Positions 1-11,099 of a stretch of DNA of 64,000 bases are shown here, one piece after another. Each line of letters starts with the position of its first letter. Positions within the stretch are counted from its first letter, which is position 1. A program made the position numbers and the translations under genes. The notes under the pieces were generated by a model. It ran no database searches, was not told the DNA's origin, and saw only the letters and a list, made by a program, of their open reading frames with translations. The stretch covers positions 28,828,670 to 28,892,669 of the forward strand of contig NC_090185.1 in the NCBI RefSeq assembly GCF_024679245.1. The letters are read 5' to 3'. This DNA comes from Pseudorasbora parva (taxonomy: Eukaryota > Chordata > Actinopteri > Cypriniformes > Gobionidae).

Positions 1-50
1 GTCGAACTTTCAAACAAAGGGCAATAAAGTCTGCTGAGGAATTTCCCGCC

Positions 51-60
51 GGGAAATCCC
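51..60. promoter_or_regulatory. Perfect kappaB-like motif in LTR-like leader
   Basis: The decamer GGGAAATCCC fits the NF-kappaB consensus GGGRNNYYCC exactly. It overlaps the palindrome TTTCCCGCCGGGAAA, whose left half is also E2F-like. It lies about 55 bp before a TTAAAA box. Motif match only; function is inferred. Confidence 0.2.
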
Positions 61-212
61 AACACTCTCATTGGTTAAGTCTAACCCTGGAGGGTGGGAC
101 TATTTCCAGACCTTAAAAAGACCAGTGAAGACAGGCTTTCTTCTCTCTTCTCTTCTCCGAAACTCTCTGGCTTTTACTTCTTCAACTCTCTCCTGTGGGA
201 GCCAACACCCAC

Positions 213-230
213 GGGGGGGGGGGGGGGGGG
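213..230. repeat. G18 homopolymer
   Basis: Uninterrupted run of 18 G residues, prone to slippage and to sequencing error. Confidence 0.9.
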
Positions 231-554
231 CTGGCACTTAAGCCATGCCACCAATGCAGGCCCTCCAAGCAGGCCTCATCTCTTCCAAAAATCTTCTCTT
301 CTACAATCCGATCTTCAAGAACACGAAGCATCGCTAAAGCAAACAGCCGCTTCCCTCCCAACCTCGGAAAGGACCGCCGGACACGCAGAGACACGCAGAG
401 ACACATACGCACACAAGAGAGAAGCCAAAACGAAACCAAAAAGAATGCAAGTATTCTAATTCTTACTGCTGTAAAGAGGGTGTGTTATTTTCCCGTTGGG
501 ATAAATTAACTCCGTGAAGGTCGTATTTGGTGAATTGAAGGAAAGTTGTTTCTT

Positions 555-630
555 ACCCTCCCCCACTCTCTTTGTCTCTCTCTCTCTCCCTCTCTTTGTC
601 TCTCTCTCTCTCTCTTTTATCTCTCTCTAA
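555..630. repeat. CT-rich microsatellite
   Basis: Imperfect (TC)n/(TCTT) pyrimidine tract, interrupted by CCCTCTCTTTG segments. Confidence 0.75.
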
Positions 631-790
631 CTTCAGTCTATTCATTATTCTCTTTTATGTATTCTTTCGTTAATATCTATACTTCTACTCTCTTGATGCA
701 TATTTAGTATGTACTTTCTGTGTGAATTGTAGTGTTATTGTTAGTCTGTGTTTATTAAACCTTCAAAAGACATTTAATGAGTTGAATCTG

Positions 791-1177
791 TTATTCTGCC
801 ACATACACAAAGTCAATGAAACTTGCGATCTAAACGTTACCTAACTGCTTATGCTACTATGTTAGTAAAGTAAACTGTATGACCATTTGAAATATTGAAC
901 TTATCCTGATCAGTAAAGTTAATGTTTCTTATGCGCTCGTAAAGCAGTAATCCCTTTATTGAGAATTGATTTGAAAAGTCTATAACTAATTTGCAGGACA
1001 AACTTAGTAGGATAATTTCAAGCAATTCCATAAAGGGTTACTTGTATTTAATTAAACAATTTTCCCTATCGGAAAATTTTAATACGTAATGAACAACTGG
1101 CAAATTATATTCATAAATTCATGAATATTGAATATTAAATCCCTTTTGAGTTAATTATTCCCCGAGACATTAAACTC
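791..1177. other. AT-rich stretch without a recognisable gene
   Basis: AT-rich sequence with stops in all frames. In an intact Gypsy element the capsid part of gag would sit here, but no such coding is seen, so gag upstream of the zinc knuckle has been lost or replaced. Confidence 0.4.
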
Positions 1178-1348
1178 ATGAGTCGTTGTTGTTACACTCG
1201 TAATGGGCCCATAATTTGTAGGCGGTGCCAAAGGCCAGGCCACTTTGCTCGAGAGTGCGATGGGGAGCGGGTACCTCAGCGCACTTCACATTCCGGTGAA
1301 CCTTTCACTGGGGGTAAGCAGCCTTCTCATGCGCATTCGGAAAACTAA
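1178..1348 (+). pseudogene. Gypsy Gag nucleocapsid remnant (zinc knuckle)
   Basis: A 56-codon open stretch from ATG to TAA encodes one CCHC zinc knuckle (C-RR-C-QRPG-H-FARE-C, nt 1217-1258), the RNA-binding motif of retrotransposon nucleocapsid. It is in a different frame from the downstream pol ORF. Its TAA stop shares a base with the pol ATG (TAATG). The capsid domain that normally precedes the knuckle is absent, so this is the tail of a broken gag. The in-frame ATG just upstream of the knuckle may be fortuitous. Confidence 0.6.
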
Positions 1349-4300
1349 TGCCCGCCGGGCTGCAGAGCCACAGCTCGGTTGGGGATTATATTGGTTCTGG
1401 TTTGTCGAAAGGTCATAGTTCAACGTCTCGTTTAATGTCGTCTTGTCCCCATCTTGTTGCTTCTGTAGGTGGAGTGCCAGTGCCCTGTTTGATTGACACA
1501 GGTTCTATGGTCTCCACTATTACAGAAAGCTGTTTTCTGCAACATTTTGAACCTTGGGGTCAGGAGCGACTCAGGTCCTGTCAATGGTTACAGCTTCGCG
1601 CCGCCAACGGTCTTTCCATTCCTTATCTTGGTTATATGGAATTGGATATTTCGCTCTGTGGCCAAATGATTTCAAATTGTGGGGTGCTTGTCAAAGATCC
1701 TCCTGGTGGCTTGTGTGATAAGGTTCCGGGAGTTCTCGGAATGAATGTTCTTAAACGATGTTACCAGGAGCTCTTTGGACAGCATGGCCCTGCCCTTTTC
1801 AATTTACCGGATGTGTCAAAAGCACCGCACTTCGTATCTCAGGCATTACAACATTGCTCAGACGTTAACACTATGACTAGTGTAAGTCGCATTGGTAAGG
1901 TTAGAGTTCGGGGCCATAGACCCTGTCGCATTCCAGGGGGCATGCTCAAGTTTGTCCCTGCAACGTGCTCCTCCGAATATTCCAGTGGTGTGGTACTTTT
2001 TGAGCCTCCTGAGTTTGGTTTGCCTGTTGGATTGTTGTCTTCACCGGCAGTAGTTCAGGTTAGCCAAGGAACAGCTTATATCCCAGTGGTTAATGTTGGT
2101 GTGACTGATGTCATGCTTTATCCTCGTTCTCTGCTTGGCACTTTGAGTAGTGTTTATGTGGTGAGTTTGCCCACAGGTGTGACCGAGGTTCAGCCAGTCA
2201 TAGCTGTTGTTGGTTCTCAGAATGCAGAAGTGGGACTTACTGTACAGGAGCAGGTCGAAGCAGTTGACTTGTCAAGTTTTTCTGAGGTAGAGCAGAAGCA
2301 GGTAAGGGCTTTGCTCTATAAGTTTCAGTCAGTGTTTTCTGCCCAGGAGGGAGACTTGGGTTGTACCAATTTAATTTCTCATGATATCCCTTTGGTAGAT
2401 GAGACTCCCATACGACAGCGGTTTAGGCGGATACCCCCGTCCGAGTATGAGGTAGTAAAGTCTCACATAAATCAGTTACTTGAGGCAAAGATCATCCGGG
2501 AAAGCTGTAGTCCGTATGCCTCTCCCATTGTGCTGGTTAAAAAGAAAGATGGTAGTCTACGCATGTGCGTTGATTACCGTCAACTTAATGCCAGAACTAG
2601 GAAAGATGCGTTCCCTCTGCCTCGAATTGATGAGTCCCTGGATTCCCTGAGTGGTGCCTGTTGGTTTTCAACACTTGATCTAGCCAGTGGGTATAATCAG
2701 GTTCCAGTCACTGAGAAAGATCGGTTTAAGACTGCTTTCTGTACACCTTTCGGACTCTTTGAGTGCAACCCCCTTAGCCACCTGACATCGGCTAAATTAG
2801 GAGCTACTGAACAACGCTGGGCAGCCCAATTGGCCTCCTTCGACTTTGAGGTTCGTTATCCCTCTGGGAGATGCAACCGGAACGCTGATGCCCTTTCTAG
2901 ACAGAATCAGTTTTGTCAGGAAGTACGGGAGAGTTTCTTACCAGGTACTATCATTCCAGCAGTAGTAAGACAGGCAGTAGAGGTAGAACCAGCTGTACAA
3001 GTAAGCCAAGCAGTTGTCACAGCATTCCCCAGTTTCTCCTTGGAGGATTTGAGTTCTCTACAGGAGGCAGATCCTGATATTGGGAGGGTTTTGGCCTTTT
3101 GGGTGCAGGGGATATTTCCCAGTTTTGTGGAGCGGCAGCAGCTTCCCAAGCCTGTTCTCACATTGCTTCGGCAATGGGACTGTCTGTTGAAAAAGGATGG
3201 TGTCCTTTATCGCCGCGTGTCACGCTCTGATGGAGGTGAGGAAGTGTTACAGTTGATTTTGCCCGTGTCTTTAAAGCGTGACGTGGTGACTCAGCTGCAC
3301 CAACACCATGGACACCAGGGTGTTGAGCGCACTACTGAATTGATACGTCAGCGTTGTTATTGGCCAGGGATGTCCGCAGAGGTGGCACAATGGGTTAGGG
3401 AATGTGAGAGATGTCAACTGGCTAAAGACACCCAACCGTTGGCCCGGGGCTTTATGGGTCATGTCCTGGCTTCCAAACCAAATGAGATACTAGCTGTTGA
3501 TTTTACGATGCTTGAGCCGTCTAGTTCTGGACATGAGACAGTTTTAGTTTTGACAGATGTGTTCACTAAATATACTGTAGCTGTTCCAACTCGAGACCAG
3601 CGGGCTGAGACAGTAGTACAGGTCTTGGTTACGGAGTGGTTCTTTAGGTTTGGGGTCCCAGGTCGTATCCACTCTGACCAGGGTCGGAATTTCGAGTCAG
3701 CCCTTATGAAGCAACTCTGTAGGTTTTATGGGATTGAAAAATCTCGTACAACACCTTATCACCCAGCTGGCAACGGCCAGTGCGAGCGGTTTAATCGAAC
3801 CCTTCATAACCTTCTGCGCACATTGCCAGTTTCCAGAAAAAGGGATTGGGCCACTTGCCTTCCACAGATCTTGTTCTGTTATAACACCACTCCTCACCAG
3901 GCAACAGGTGAGTCCCCGTATTTCCTGATGTTTGGCCAGGAACCCAGACTTCCTGTTGATTTCTTGTTAGGTAGGGTCCAGGAACCTGGTGAGGGTGGGG
4001 TTCATGAGTGGATTGCAGAGCATCAAGCTAGGATGCACGTTGCCTTTGAGGGGGCACGGGAACGTTTGAAGGCAGCTGCTGAACGCCGTAAGAAACAGCA
4101 TGATCAGCAGGTCCGTGATCCACCACTGAGGGAGGGTCAGCTGGTTTATCTCCGGGATCATAGCGTGAGAGGCCGTCATAAAATCCAGGACCTGTGGAGC
4201 TCGGTGGTGTTTCAGGTTATGCGTGCACCAAAAGATGGCGGTTCGGTGTACGCTGTTGCACCTGTGGATGATTTGGGTAAGATTCGGCATGTACACCGCT

Positions 4301-4512
4301 CTCTGATGAAGACCCGAATACAACAAGTCTCATCAAGTGTTGTTTATCCTGAGAGCCCCCTAGCTAGATCGCCATCTTCACCAGGAGATCAAGAAGAGCT
4401 AGATCTTTGGATTGCCATCCCAGATAGTTCTCAGCTCAGGTTAGGTCAAACTAGGGCACACTGCATGAAAAGTGGGATTTTCGTCCCTGTAAACGGCCGG
4501 AAATCTCCCTGA
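1348..4512 (+). pseudogene. Gypsy-type Pol polyprotein with internal RT/RNase H deletion
   Basis: An uninterrupted 1054-codon ORF. Visible in order: aspartic protease with DTG at residues 50-52; the N-terminal half of Gypsy reverse transcriptase (VKKKDGS...VDYRQLN, around residue 398, then the STLDLASGYNQ motif); an abrupt jump near residue 474 from the FGLFE segment to the end of RNase H (LTSAKLGATEQRW...ADALSR); integrase HHCC zinc finger (about 651-693); integrase core with D718, D777 and E813, spaced DD35E; and a C-terminal GPY-like region. The RT palm YxDD motif and the catalytic RNase H residues are missing, so this copy cannot reverse-transcribe itself although its frame is open. The last about 18 residues come from a sequence also found inverted near 13.96 kb, so the natural C-terminus may be altered. 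It belongs to Ty3/Gypsy by domain order (integrase after RNase H). The ATG start is chosen because it overlaps the gag stop. Confidence 0.85.
4460..4485. repeat. 26-bp repeat shared with 13956-13981 (inverted)
   Basis: A 26-bp stretch containing GCATGAAAAGTGGGATTTTC recurs exactly in reverse orientation 9.5 kb away, with weaker similarity continuing beyond it. It probably marks a dispersed repeat or LTR edge at the 3' end of the Gypsy pol. Confidence 0.7.
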
Positions 4513-5000
4513 TTTTCGACAATTAACGTCAGTTTACAGCCTGTGAACGTCGCGTTCGTCTGTGCCACATATTGACGGAAACGAACCATGACGTATGTGG
4601 AGCTTGCGGAGGCATGCTGGCGCCCGCGCTAATGGCTATAATTAGCATATGAATAGCAGCTCTGGGCGGCGCCTTGCCTAAACGGCTTGAATTTCCTCAC
4701 TCAGTATTGGTTGAAACTACTACATTGAAACAAGAAATATCACTCGTGATTGGTTGGCAGATCTGTTACTATTGGTCAACCTGGGTAATAAATTAATACA
4801 TTTAAACCCCCAAATTATAATAATTTTACACATATATAATTATGATTTGCATATTTTTTAATTGTATATATTCATATTCATGTGATATGCTATTATGTTT
4901 TATATTCATGTCATTGTTATCCTATGGACTACGCTATTATAACCATCAAGGACATTCATTTATTGAGGAAAGGAAAATATGCCAGGGACGTGCAGTTTAC
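4513..5000. other. Gene-free stretch
   Basis: Nothing recognised. GC-richer to about 4680, then AT-rich. No LTR matching the upstream leader and no polypurine tract could be identified for the preceding Gypsy element. Confidence 0.5.
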
Positions 5001-5013
5001 TCAAAGAAAGAGC

Positions 5014-5019
5014 TTTATT
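5014..5019 (-). other. Polyadenylation signal AATAAA of the interrupted gene
   Basis: AATAAA on the minus strand about 80 nt beyond the stop codon of the four-exon pseudogene. Confidence 0.55.
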
Positions 5020-5861
5020 AGAACAAACACTAAACAAAATGCAAAACGTTTGAGATCTGCCCACACAACAATAGGAAGCTCACGAGAAGCCCAAAATCCT
5101 ACAGCACCATGAAGTCTCTGTTTTCCGCTTCAGAGCTGTAGGTAACAAGCGCCATTCTGTCTGTTTTAAGTCCATTTTTCAGACGTCTGTCGTGCGTTGC
5201 CCTGTTCTTTGGAATCGCCTCTAATCTCGATTGCAGCGTGGCACAGAGCTCGGCGAGCTCCTGGCTGGTCGAACAGGCCATCCAGACACCGCGCCAACGA
5301 TGCCGTCTTCCTCATCAGACATCAGGTCTATGGTAGCGCACTTCCAAAGGCCCACCTCATCCTCAGCTAACACACTCTTTCTTGCTTGTAGCAGCTGTAA
5401 AAACAAACAATAAAGACAATCAGTATTGCGCGATGTACTGCGTAAAATGCACCTGAAAAATAGTCACACTGACCAAAAACGGATCTAATCTAATAAATCT
5501 TACCCTCTTTCTTCTCAATCGACTCCGAGCTGAACTCTTCACAGCTTCTGCTTGCGATGCAAGAACTGGATGTTTGTCTCTATGTCTAACATGCAGCTGG
5601 AAAACAATTAAATGAGTGTGACGAAGTTGTGAAGACGGCGTACTGCTTCCTGTAAAATGACCAGAAAAAGAAAACACTTTTATAAAGCAACTTACATTTG
5701 TTCTTTTACAATGCTAATTTCAGCTTGTGCTACTTAAAAAGCTTTGCTTTAGGTTGCTTTAGCTTAGATAACAGTCTTACAGCAATCTTACCCTTGTGAA
5801 AAAAAAGTGCACTTTAGTGTACTTTTATAAAGTGTACTTATTACACAGATAATATACTTAT

Positions 5862-6965
5862 ACTAAATACACTTAATTGTGCAATTAAATGCAATGTTTT
5901 CGGTGTACTTAACACACATTATATGTAATTGATTTCAAATTTATCACATATTAAGTTGAAATAAAATACAATAAGTTGCAATTAAGAGTGATTTTTTGGA
6001 ACAACTTAAGTGGTACTTAAATACAACTTTATATGTACTTTCATAATCACTTCTAGTGTATTAAAATTGTAATTAAAGTGCACTGCTCAATGTACTGACA
6101 AGCAATTAATGTGAACTAAAACATACTTTAATGTCAGCTAAATATACACTTAAGTGTGAATTAAATGCAATGTTTTCGGTGTACTTAACACACATTATAT
6201 GTAATTGATTTCAAATTTATCACATATTAAGTTGAAATAAAATACAATAAGTTGCAATTAAGAGTGATTTTTTGGAACAACTTAAGTGGTACTTTAATAC
6301 AACTTTATATGTACTTTCATAATCACTTCTAGTGTATTAAAATTGTAATTAAAGTGCACTGCTCAATGTACTGACAAGCAATTAATGTGAACTAAAGCAT
6401 ACTTTAATGTCAGCTAAATATACACTTAAGTGTGAATTAAATGCAATGTTTTCGGTGTACTTAACACACATTATATGTAATTGATTTCAAATTTATCACA
6501 TATTAAGTTGAAATAAAATACAATAAGTTGCAATTAAGAGTGATTTTTTGGAACAACTTAAGTGGTACTTAAATACAACTTTATATGTACTTTCATAATC
6601 GCTTCTAGTGTATTAAAATTGTAATTAAAGTGCACTGCTCAATGTACTGACAAGCAATTAATGTGAACTAAAACATACTTTAATGTCAGCTAAATATACA
6701 CTTAAGTGTGAATTAAATGCAATGTTTTCGGTGTACTTAACACACATTATATGTAATTGATTTCAAATTTATCACATATTAAGTTGAAATAAAATATAAT
6801 AAGTTGCAATTAAGAGTGATTTTTTGGAACAACTTAAGTGGTACTTAAATACAACTTTATATGTACTTTCATAATCACTTCTAGTGTATTAAAATTGTAA
6901 TTAAAGTGCACTGCTCAATGTACTGACATCCATTCTACTGTCTTAAAAACAAGCAATTAATATGA
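5862..6965. repeat. Tandem array, 276-bp unit, four copies
   Basis: The marker TTAAATGCAATGTTTTCGG begins at 5885, 6161, 6437 and 6713, a constant spacing of 276 bp. Copies differ by only a few substitutions, implying recent amplification or gene conversion. The unit contains GTGCACT, AAGTGTACTT and TAAGTTG motifs. The first copy is partly diverged at its left edge and the fourth ends near 6930. Confidence 0.95.
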
Positions 6966-7473
6966 ACTAAAATATACCTTAACGTAATTTACATGTACAC
7001 TCTAATATAATGAAATACATTCATAATTACATTTTTCAAATAATACAGCTGCAATTTCGTATAATAAACACATCCAAATTTAAATCCTCTACATTTATTG
7101 ACAAAACAATCTGTAAAACAAATATACAAAAAAAACTTTTTTTTGATGCCCAAGAAAAACCCAAAAAACGATTTACACAAACACAAATTCATTTAGAAAG
7201 AGTCTGGAGGACGATGAGGATTATATGCAATTATATGCATTATTATATATCTCCCTCATTCAAAGGTACCTAAATCTACCCGTCACAGAAAAGTACCTCA
7301 CACAACAGATGAATAAATACAAACAAATGGAAAGAAAAGAATTGTTTCATGTACAACACTAAGATTCAAAACTTTGGGTAACGTGTAATTAGTTAACTAC
7401 TTAATTTAACATGAACCTAGAATGAATAATAATATAAACATTTATTTATCTTAGTTAATGTTAATTTTAACAT
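6966..7473. other. AT-rich interior of the TIR element
   Basis: No credible gene. The ORFs here are AT-rich and low-complexity. Confidence 0.5.
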
Positions 7474-7481
7474 TTACTAAT

Positions 7482-8446
7482 TAGGGGTGTAACGGCACAT
7501 GTATTCATACCGAACCGGTTCGGTAAAGGACTTCCGGTACAGTGCACGTGTGTACCGAGCGGTACGAATGCAATCTTTAACAGTTAACAGACGGCTTGTT
7601 TAATGAGTGGAACACACTTCAATACAAGTTTTCATAAGAACATATGTATTCTGTCAATTTTATCATTAAATTCAAGTGATGCCATATTGATGCTCTTTAA
7701 TGTGACATGACAGATCACTGTAAAGACACATCAGTTCAAGCAGCAACGCGGCACGAGTGAATGTGATCACCTTGTCATAGTCAAAGAATAAACATGAATT
7801 AACATCAGAAGGTATGTTAAGGATACATTACAACTTACTAAAATGTATCACATTGTGTAATCGTTCAGTGTTTCAACAGCAGAAAGACGTCGATAAAACA
7901 CGAGAGAGATGAACTCTTTCACTAAATGTATGCATTATATTAGCCTATATATTCATCATATTCTACTTAACCTGAAAACCTGAAAAAAATCTAACCTATA
8001 ATTAGATCCTTCAAATATGTCGCAGCCTCAGATTGGAATTTGCTCCAGACTGAGTAGAAGCTAAAAGATCTGGTGACATTAAGTCATTTTAAAATTTTAC
8101 TACATCATTTTGAGAGTAAATTAATGGTGTGTAATTGTTTTTGACTGGTTGTATGTTTTATGTTTTTTATGTGACTTTTTATGTATAACTGTACATGCAA
8201 ACACAGCTGGCTATCTTGGCCAGGACAGGACATTTTAATCTCAGTGAGTTTTTCTCCTGGTTAAATAAAGGTAATAATAATAATAATAATTAGTAGAGAT
8301 ATTTTTTATATTATATTTTTAATTCTTTAAGAAACCTTTAGATTAGGACAATTACAATTTGTTCAGTAAACCAATAAAAAAAAAAAGCATTTTTATATTT
8401 AGTGTTCCTCCCCGAACTGTCAGCTTTGTCTACTGTTACACCTCTA
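7482..8446. mobile_element. Non-autonomous hAT-type element
   Basis: Ends TAGGGGTGTAAC and GTTACACCTCTA form imperfect inverted repeats. Flanking 8-mers TTACTAAT (7474-7481) and TTATTAAT (8447-8454) match at 7 of 8 positions, the target-duplication length of hAT. The left subterminal ACCGAACCGGTTCGGTA palindrome is familiar from fish hAT ends. No transposase; an L2-like LINE tail lies inside. Confidence 0.7.
8010..8290 (+). mobile_element. 3' end of an L2/CR1-like LINE
   Basis: The sequence encodes a degraded RT C-terminal segment (AASDWNLLQTE, then KLKDLVTLSHFK), followed by a 3' tail with CTTGGCCAGG, TTTAATCTCA and CCTGGTTAAATAAAGG and a terminal (AAT)n microsatellite. These are hallmarks of truncated fish L2/CR1-clade insertions. 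It is nested in the hAT element. Confidence 0.65.
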
Positions 8447-8454
8447 TTATTAAT

Positions 8455-9182
8455 GCAATCTTAAATGTTAATTATTTAATGCATTGTTAACTTGCATGAA
8501 CAATGACTATAAATTTAATTAACTAGCTTTGAACTATTATTTATTAAGCAAGGTCAACAACTATTAATAAACACTGTAAAAAATTAAATAAAAAAAATAA
8601 ATAAAAAGAAATCACTGTTAGATCATGTTGGTCAATACATTAAATAACGTTAACAAATTAGATCTTATTGTAAAGTGTTACTGAACTTATAAGCTCTTAA
8701 ACCTTTACTAGCACCAAAATTAGGACCAAAAGGTTTATTCTAAAATCTTATTCCAGCATTAGTGAATGAAAAAAAAAACTGAAGAACTCCAAAGGCACAC
8801 AAAATTGTTTGTCACCAACTCTTTTCAAGTTGTTTGGAAAGTGCTGTTTATGTCAATGTCCCAGAAGCTCTCCATCAGTAGGAAACTGGCGCACCATCTC
8901 TCCACAGTAGATGTGAATGGACATGTTCCAAAGAGGCAGGAAAGCAAAAAAAGATATACCTTGAGGAAAGAAAAAGAAAACGCAAAGAAAAAACTTGTTT
9001 ATAAAACAGATCTATCCATTATTATAATTGGCTCAATTAAATTAAAACGATAGATGTACAGTTTATATTCACACAGCAGTATCTGTATGAAAAAAAGAAG
9101 AAAAAAAAGAAATAGCCATAAGAGGGATCATAAAAATGAGCATGTTGTCTCTTTTTAATCTAGTACTGCCCTGATGAAGCAG
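8455..9182. other. Gene-free AT-rich stretch
   Basis: Nothing recognised. A lysine-rich ORF at 8766-9053 reflects poly-A composition. Confidence 0.5.
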
Positions 9183-9188
9183 TTTATT
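9183..9188 (-). other. Polyadenylation signal of the candidate spliced unit
   Basis: AATAAA on the minus strand about 65 nt after the candidate stop codon. Confidence 0.4.
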
Positions 9189-9252
9189 CTGCATGGTGTG
9201 TGTAAGCTTTTGACCACAACTGCATCCCCTATGTGATGAATTACCTCAGTCG

Positions 9253-10440
9253 TCAGGGTAGAATGATTGGAGAGGTTCCTTCACGTATCCCACTGAGCAC
9301 ATCATCTTCACTGACACTGGACTTTAAAAATAGAGAACATTTTAATAATGGTTTTTATTCCTACTTTACAGGGAATTAAACATAACTTAAATATAGATAA
9401 ATAACCCAAGACCAATGTAAATTGAGAAAAGTATTCTTGCATTTTTCCTCATCTTGCCTTGCAAGTTTCAGCTTACCTCGCCCATCTCCATGAAGGATGT
9501 TCCTGTATTTACCACGCCTGGCACAGCAATGCTGCGGCTCCATTCCTTTGGGTGTGTGGCCTGTAAAATATATAATGATTAGGGGATCTGTAAATGTACA
9601 AGTGGGAATGTATTACTTACAAATGGACAAGATGCAAAGCATTTAAAAGCTAAAGACTTGATAGTTATGTTTTAGCTTGTGTGATCAGTGTCATGGCTGG
9701 GCATAAATTCATAATTAACATTAACTTGACCTCATCAAGATGGCTCTGTGATTCCACACAGCTTGCACTGGATCTCCAATAACACATCTGTATTGATCCT
9801 ACAAAATAAAAATAAAAATAAGCACAAAATATTAAAAACACAAATAGTACTTTAACATCTTACTCTCCAAATGCAAAAAGAAAAGAACATATTAAAATCA
9901 TTATTTCATTACTGGTTGTTGTTGTTATACGTTAAGTTAATATATGGAATAAATGTATATAACGTTAAATGTCTTCTGTCCATTTAAAAAGTAGGAGATC
10001 GATTAAAATATTGTATTTACAGCAGGCAAATTCATTGAACATGCCCACACCGGCGATCACATTCCGATTTAAGAAATTATTATAATGCAATCTTAGATAC
10101 ATGAATATGAATAAAACAATCTTAGATACATAGGAAACATGATTAATGTTAATTCACCTCCCGAGTCCATATTGCGTCTATCCTATCTGCGATTAAACTA
10201 AATAACTGCACCGTAATAGAGAGCTACCATGTTACGGTGAAAATGTAAAATCAAGAGAGCTTATATCAAGATATACTTACTTGACTCATTATTTGTAGCA
10301 TATAATGTCTCATCTGTAATGATCCAAACGGTTCGCTCCTCTGTTGTCTGTTCTCTTCAGCTTCATTTTCCTCACGCATCGAGATGACGCAATCATGGCG
10401 GAGGCGGACCGCGCATTTTTCAAAATCATGACGTAGTATT
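9253..10440 (-). CDS. Possible four-exon gene inside the TIR element
   Basis: Candidate exons on the minus strand: about 10440-10281, 9798-9731, 9560-9477 and 9321-9253, with donors GTAAGT, GTCAAG and GTAAGC and acceptors TTTTGTAG, TTTTACAG and TTTAAAG. One frame stays open from late exon 1 through all three junctions for about 90 codons to TGA (9255-9253), including THPKEWSRSIAVPG and VNTGTSFMEMGE segments. AATAAA follows about 65 nt downstream (9188-9183). The promoter side has NRF1-, CRE- and YY1-like motifs. Problem: in exon 1 this frame is closed by TGA upstream and has no ATG; the ATG in the best Kozak context (CCGCCATGA) opens another frame of 28 codons. It may be a captured host gene fragment, a frameshifted copy or a non-coding RNA. 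No family recognised. Confidence 0.35.
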
Positions 10441-10454
10441 TTTGGCGCATGCGC
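10391..10454 (-). promoter_or_regulatory. TATA-less promoter motifs: NRF1, CRE-like, YY1-like
   Basis: GCGCATGCGC (10445-10454) is the NRF1 core; TACGTCATG (about 10427-10435) is CRE-like; TCCGCCATGATT (about 10390-10401) is YY1-like and overlaps a well-placed ATG. The cluster resembles a housekeeping promoter and directs transcription toward the candidate exons. Inferred from motifs only. Confidence 0.45.
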
Positions 10455-10519
10455 ATTGAAATATTAAGTATAAATATAAAATAAGATATTTCGTGCATTA
10501 AATGTTGATTATAAATCAC

Positions 10520-11099
10520 TTATTAATTATCCATTTCTGTTCAGGTTGTTCTAACACACTGTGTAGTTGGACTGTATTTCAGAGAACTTGACTCATTCAC
10601 CTAACTAAAAGTCAATCATGTTTAGAGTCTGATTAAAATTAAATGTAGCCCATTTTAACTGAATTTTAATGCAAATTAATTTGGTTTAGATTTGTTCAAC
10701 TTTTTCTTGGAATTAATGCAATTAAATGTGTGTTTAATCGCCATACAACAACATAATATTGAAAGTAGGTTATTCTACACAGATGTAAAGTAGCCTACAG
10801 TACATTAGGCAACTCCTCTCATAAAGATTGACAATGTCAAATTATGTAGAAAACTGACACTTGTAGTTGAGTTCATAGGAGCTAGTTATAACATTTCAAC
10901 AGTATGTTGTACTGGAGTGTAAGCGAGTGAAATTTTGAAGAAAAATACATTAACCAATGTAAATTTGGACAACTAATTTTTAAAAAAAAATCATTTATTT
11001 TCCATGTGCTTTGTCATTAGTAAAATAAGTGCACTTTATGAAACAAACTCATAATTAAAATGGTTTAAGTAAATTTAGGTGTAGACATTACAAGGTGCA
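10520..11099. other. Gene-free stretch
   Basis: AT-rich, no gene or repeat recognised before the right-hand tandem array begins. Confidence 0.5.

Larger units (their letters stand above)
1..790 (+). other. Unassigned leader/LTR-like stretch
   Basis: No convincing gene is visible. The stretch has a TTAAAA box near 113, an 18-base G run, a pyrimidine-rich tract and a late TTTATTAAACC segment, an arrangement that would suit an LTR plus leader of the Gypsy element downstream. No matching second copy is found 3' of that element, so LTR status is a guess. The short ORFs on both strands are low-complexity and not credible proteins. Confidence 0.25.

Noticed and set aside
94..509. ORFs of 85-121 codons on both strands near the window start
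   Set aside because: They run through the G18 tract as poly-Gly/poly-Pro and have no domain.
8766..9053. 95-codon lysine-rich ORF
   Set aside because: Composition is explained by A-rich DNA; no domain, no splice or promoter context.
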